64,000 bases of DNA from Pycnopodia helianthoides (Eukaryota; Echinodermata; Asteroidea; Forcipulatida; Asteriidae): positions 7,426,700-7,490,699 of the forward strand of contig CM063245.1 in assembly GCA_032158295.1 (NCBI GenBank), in the 5' to 3' direction. How positions within the stretch are numbered: the stretch's first letter is position 1; each line of letters opens with the position of its first letter. The translations under genes and the position numbers were made by a program. Below are positions 59,137 through 64,000 of the stretch, piece by piece. Below the pieces are notes generated by a model. That model ran no database searches. It was not told the origin of the DNA and was given only the letters and a program-made list of their open reading frames with translations.

Positions 59137-61315
59137 TAAGAATCTATTCCCACCATTACACAATCATACTTTATTGGGCAGTAGGTTTGAATAATTGTGC
59201 AACATGTTTGTTTTGGTGAATGCAATTCTTTCTCGAATGACCAACCAGAAGGATAGATGGCTGCCTTTCTCCAGGAAACACTTGCATTCTAAAAAATTAA
59301 TTTACACTTAAGCGTTGATGCATGAGAATCTACAAACACCATTAAACAATCACACATAAAGTACAGTAAGGGTGAATATCATGCAATAAAATATTGAAAG
59401 CCCTTGTAACAGTGTGCAAAGACCCAATACATCCTATTTGTATGGCCAAACCACAACCAAGTTGCCAACAGTGACAGCTGTGATCCGTGCAGCTAGCTAA
59501 AGACAGGATAATTGATTGCCTTATCCTTGACCTTAATACCTTAATACCCTGAAAATAGGCTGTCCAAATTTGACTGGTTTGAAAAACAGGGTGTCCAAAT
59601 TTTTAGTGGTGTCTCTCTTTATATTGTCTCCCAAACCATTCTTTGATTTTATTCAAGTCTTTTTAGGCCGAGTAAAAAAACAAACATGTTTAGCTTCCGG
59701 GTTCCTGAAAAAATGGAAGTGGGAGGGAGCTTTTGTTTTTTATTTTCTTATTTTCAAGATGGCCACCATTCTTTTTAAAATTTCGAAGAACCATTGATTT
59801 TTCCACTGTTCAACACACAATATCAAAAGAAACATGTTAGACAAGACATATAACATGTGTACAGTGATTGAATGTAATAGTTTGTTCAGTAATAAAATCC
59901 CTAATGTAGCTCACTTTCACTTAAATAATTGTAAATGTGTAACTGAATGATCAGGTTTTAAACCACATAACCGGCACAGGCTAAGTTGTGATGGATAAGT
60001 TGACATTTTATGTTTTTTTAATCTCATTTTGAACTGGTAAAAAAAAAAAAAATCCATGCACCCCACAATAAGGAAGCGGGCGGGGACGCTAAACATTTTT
60101 TTTATGTCGCCTTACAGGTATGTCAGTAGGAAGGGCAGGCCTCGAATTACAATTTTATTTTTAGGGCAAGGCCACTTTGAGCCTCAGAGCGAGACAAATT
60201 TTGGGGGGCACAAGGCCAGTAAAAAGGGGACCAAGGCCAAAAATGTAAAAATAGAGAAGGCATGAAGGCCATTAAATTATGAGTGGTAAATCATAATAAA
60301 ACCATAATGCATGACTTTGGTTTTATTTTGTTTGAATTAAAACTATACTATATTTATTTAGTTTAGTTACCCTTAAAAAAATATTTAAAAATTATACAAA
60401 ATTGGCTAGAAGTTCCCCTATGGGTGGTAAACCTGGTGAAACAAGTTGCATGAATAAGATACTGATAAATCATATCTTATCTTATACATCAACAAACTGT
60501 AAAACTATAGGGCCTAAGCCAGCACATGTCATTTATACACTTTCCAGGTTTAAATATAACACAATACCCACTCCTAAGGGTCACAAAACCAGGTCATAAA
60601 ACCACAAAAGACACTGCTGGCAACTTGTCTTTTGAGTGAAGCAAGAGTATTACAAACTTAAACAATGTATACAAATCTGCAGAGGATTAAGATAAGACAT
60701 AATTGGATCTCAATAGGAGTGTCAATCATTCTCGCAGGGCAGGCCTGGATCTGGGGCTAACATTTAATAAAGAAAAGGATCACAATTTTGTTTTCACTGT
60801 CGGCCGGCTGATTGGCAATGTTTTAACATTGCATGAGAGTTGGTCGTTTTTTTTAGAACTTGTTAGTGCCGACCAGCCAGATTAGTGAAGTCATAACACT
60901 GGTATTCAGATGTAATATTCTTGTATAAAGTGAATGACAAATTTACTTGGCCAGTTAAACAGGGCATCTTCAAGGGCGTCCGACAGTTTGTCAGGCGTCC
61001 AAAAATCAAATAGGGCGTCCAAAAGATGCCCGGACGATAGCTGGCTAATACCTTGTTAGCAGCAGGGCTCTACAATCGCCTTAAGGAATTTTCAAGGCTT
61101 GTTGTTTGTGTGTAAATTTATGAGTTTATAAATCAACCCCACCAAACTAGGCATTTGCCAGGCTGTTTGGCTATGTTTTAATAGGGCACTTGTGGATTTT
61201 GACATGTATTTGACCGAAACAAGGTGGAGTAAAAATCTTTTGATGACAAAGCTACTGTCATAGAAAATGATGGCGTACCGCAAGGAACCCTGTTCAGATT
61301 GAGTTAGTGTGTGTA

Positions 61316-62312
61316 CAGTCGACTCCCGTTAATACGAGCTCGCATATTACGAGGTTCCGGTAAATACAAGTTTTTTTGCCGGTCCCGAACTGCCCCGTGC
61401 GTGTTTCAATGCATTTAAATATGGATTATACGAGCACGGTAGTAGCGAGATCAGGTAATTTTGTCGGCCCGTTACAAGCAAAACATTGTTTTCAACCCTT
61501 TTGTAACGAGAATAATAAAAACCCAACAAAGGAAATACCTTCAACAGCCTGAAAATCGTTATTTATGGCTTGTAAGACAATCAATAGAGGTGCTAACTGC
61601 ACGCTATCACTAGCAATACTAATCCGAAACTGGAGTCACGAGTCAGCGAGCAGGTTGTTAAATCCAAACTCCGGACAATGGTGGGATAAGGAGTCTTGCA
61701 TGGTTCAAACAACGGAGCAGATTCCAAGTCAGCATTCATCAATTCATGTGAAATCTTCAGAAAAGATACTGATCCAATGAGTTTTACAAGAGCATGATGT
61801 GCATTTTCAGTAGGAAAAAACCCACCGCAACTGAAAAGCTAAAATATTTGCGCGATCAATATTAAATGCAACAGCGAGATTTCCCTGGTATCCCGCGTTA
61901 GCAATGAACCATCTAACATTACACTGGTGGTTACCAATGAAAATCAACATTTTATTTGTTACCTGCTGCGACCGAAGTTTTGCACCGAAGTTTCGCTAAA
62001 CAAGAACAGCAAGTTAAAATCTCAGACATTTTTTCAATCATATAAAATGTAAATTGATTTTATAAATTGACTTTCCAACTAAAATAACTCAATTAAAACA
62101 TTTTTATTAGCCCAATTTTGTGTTTGTTTGTGCGGTACATGCACACACTATGCACACAGTTATTCATGTATTGCAGCAGCCTTGTCTGTGTACACGTGCG
62201 GCCATTATGTCATGCACTTTGTGCATAGTGCATTGATGATCACCGCGATCGGATATTACGAGCTTCGGATATAACGAGGAAAACGTTATAACGTATTAAC
62301 GGGAGTCGACTG
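61316..62312. mobile_element. Tigger/pogo-like non-autonomous element
   Basis: The terminal repeats start CAGTCGACTCCCGTTAATAC and end with the inverse (GTATTAACGGGAGTCGACTG). They are flanked by TA on both sides (61,314-61,315; 62,313-62,314). Further inverted pairing occurs just inside (ATTACGAGGTTCCGG / CGGATATTACGAGC). The end sequence resembles pogo/Tigger termini, which use TA targets. About 1 kb, with no transposase frame. Confidence 0.8.
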
Positions 62313-62340
62313 TACATTACTTATTTCATATCTGATGCCA

Positions 62341-62890
62341 AACCTGTTGAATTCAGAGGATCAAGGCAGTATGGATCCTACTCTCACACTAACTGGTTGA
62401 ATTCAGAGGATCAAGGCAGTATGGATCTTACTGTCACACTAACTGGTTGAATTCAGAGGCTCAAGGCAGTATGGATCTTACTATCACACTAACTGGTTGA
62501 ATTCAGAGGATTAATGCAGTATGGATCCTACATTTACAACAACCGGTTGATGTTGGAGGATTGGGGCAGTATGGATCCTACTCTCACACTAACTGGTTGA
62601 ATTCAGAGGATCAAGGCAGTATGGATCTTACTGTCACAATAACTGGTTGAATTCAGAGGATCAAGGCAGTATGGATCCTACATTTACAACAACCGGTTGA
62701 TGTTAGAGGATTGGGTCAGTATGGATCCTACTGTCACACTAACTGGTTGAATTCAGAGGATCAAGGCAGTATGGATCCTACATTTACAACAACCGGTTGA
62801 TGTTAGAGGATTGGGTCAGTATGGATCCTACATTTACAACAACTGGTTGATGTTAGAGGATTGGTGCAGTAGTGATCTTGCATTCACACT
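62341..62890 (+). repeat. Minisatellite, 11 x 50 bp
   Basis: The period is exactly 50 bases with no indels over 550 bases. The unit contains GGTTGAATTCAGAGGATCAA, then GGCAGTATGGATCCTAC. Two unit types (with CTNTCACACT or CATTTACAAC ends) alternate, and blocks of units are themselves repeated, indicating multi-unit expansions. It lies in intron 4, 28 bases from the Tigger-like element. Confidence 0.97.
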
Positions 62891-63166
62891 TGGCTAGAAT
62901 TTACAAAGGTTTCAACAACATCGCTGTTATTTTATTGTTTGGGGATTAATGCATTTAACTTGAAACTAAAAATGCCAAAGGGCCTAGACTTGGCCTAGCT
63001 TTTTGCGGGCTTTATTTTGGACTCCCTAACAAAGATATTTTGGACTCCCTAACCAAAGATGCCTTGTTTTGTCACTGATAACAAGGTTCAAATCTTGCAC
63101 CTTTTTACAAGAATCTCTCTGAGATTATTGAAATCAATGTTAGTATGTTATTTTTTCTTTTGTTAG

Positions 63167-63313
<147 letters not shown>

Positions 63314-63427
63314 TAAGATGCCATTGAAATTTTCACTTTTAAGAAACAGTTCCTTTATGTTTCCTTGCTGGAGCCATACTTTTGAATAATATTTTGTGCA
63401 GGCTCCATCAAGAAAAAAGATTTTTAA

Positions 63428-63709
<282 letters not shown>

Positions 63710-64000
63710 TGAGTTTTAGGTTATTAGAGCAGGTGTAGTTGGCATTACCTTTGACAGGGGATGAAAATAAATTTTACGTCTTACATCTTCCAATCTCTTC
63801 TTCGACAGCAAAACGGTAGTATTCTATATCAACCGTCGGGTTGGGATTTTGTCCTAGTTGTGCTGTCTAGTCTAGGATATCTTCCTATGGTGTATCTAGC
63901 ACAAGATACAGCTATGGGCATTTCACATCCCTCAAAATCACAATGAGATTTCAGACACCCTGTCCAGGGGATCCATAATTTCAACAGTTGCATTAAACAG

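Noticed and set aside
63761..63946. Open frame after exon 6 as the next helicase exon
   Set aside because: It lacks the PDRQTLMWSATWP-type sequence that must follow and does not match the family in any frame.

Overview
The window is eukaryotic nuclear DNA. It is AT-rich and intron-containing, dominated by transposon relics and satellite, with one clearly real protein gene at the 3' end. The repeats favour a marine deuterostome, most likely an echinoderm and perhaps a sea star. The clues are TTAA-flanked 'TTAAAGG...TTGGTAA' elements, frequent GTAGGCCTAC motifs, tRNA-like SINEs, and THAP and P2X7-C-terminus-like relics. This placement rests on recall of repeat style and was not searched.

Layout. 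1-3,580: gene-free repeats, including an 839-bp inverted-repeat element at 1,734-2,572. 3,578-8,327: an array of a ~119-bp satellite whose sequence becomes deletion-rich toward a 100-N gap (8,328-8,427). 8,428-42,486: a giant inverted repeat of about 17 kb per arm, with the mirror point inside the same satellite. Almost every feature of 8.4-22 kb is repeated in reverse at 29-42.5 kb. Each arm carries a decayed P2X7-C-terminal-like gene, a THAP-domain gene relic facing it tail to tail, a ~4-kb TTAA-flanked element and a 1.9-kb element with long terminal inverted repeats. 42.4-48.5 kb: foldback and DNA-transposon relics, including a family with palindromic ends and 9-bp target duplications, and a second THAP relic.

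48,671-63,658 holds the first six coding exons (296 codons) of a DDX5/DDX17 (p68/p72)-type DEAD-box RNA helicase on the + strand. All phases agree and every boundary is GT-AG. Motifs Q, I, Ia, TPGR and DEAD are intact. The gene runs off the window before motif III. Its introns hold many insertions: a DNA element splitting a tRNA-like SINE, a Tigger-like element and an 11 x 50-bp minisatellite.

The palindrome is the main item of interest, but there are strong signs that assembly is at least partly responsible: a gap at one end, degraded consensus at the centre, and a ~450-bp stretch written twice at the turn. The best biological leads are the convergent P2X7-like/THAP pair that shares two upstream sequence boxes, and the 9-bp-TSD transposon family with palindromic termini.
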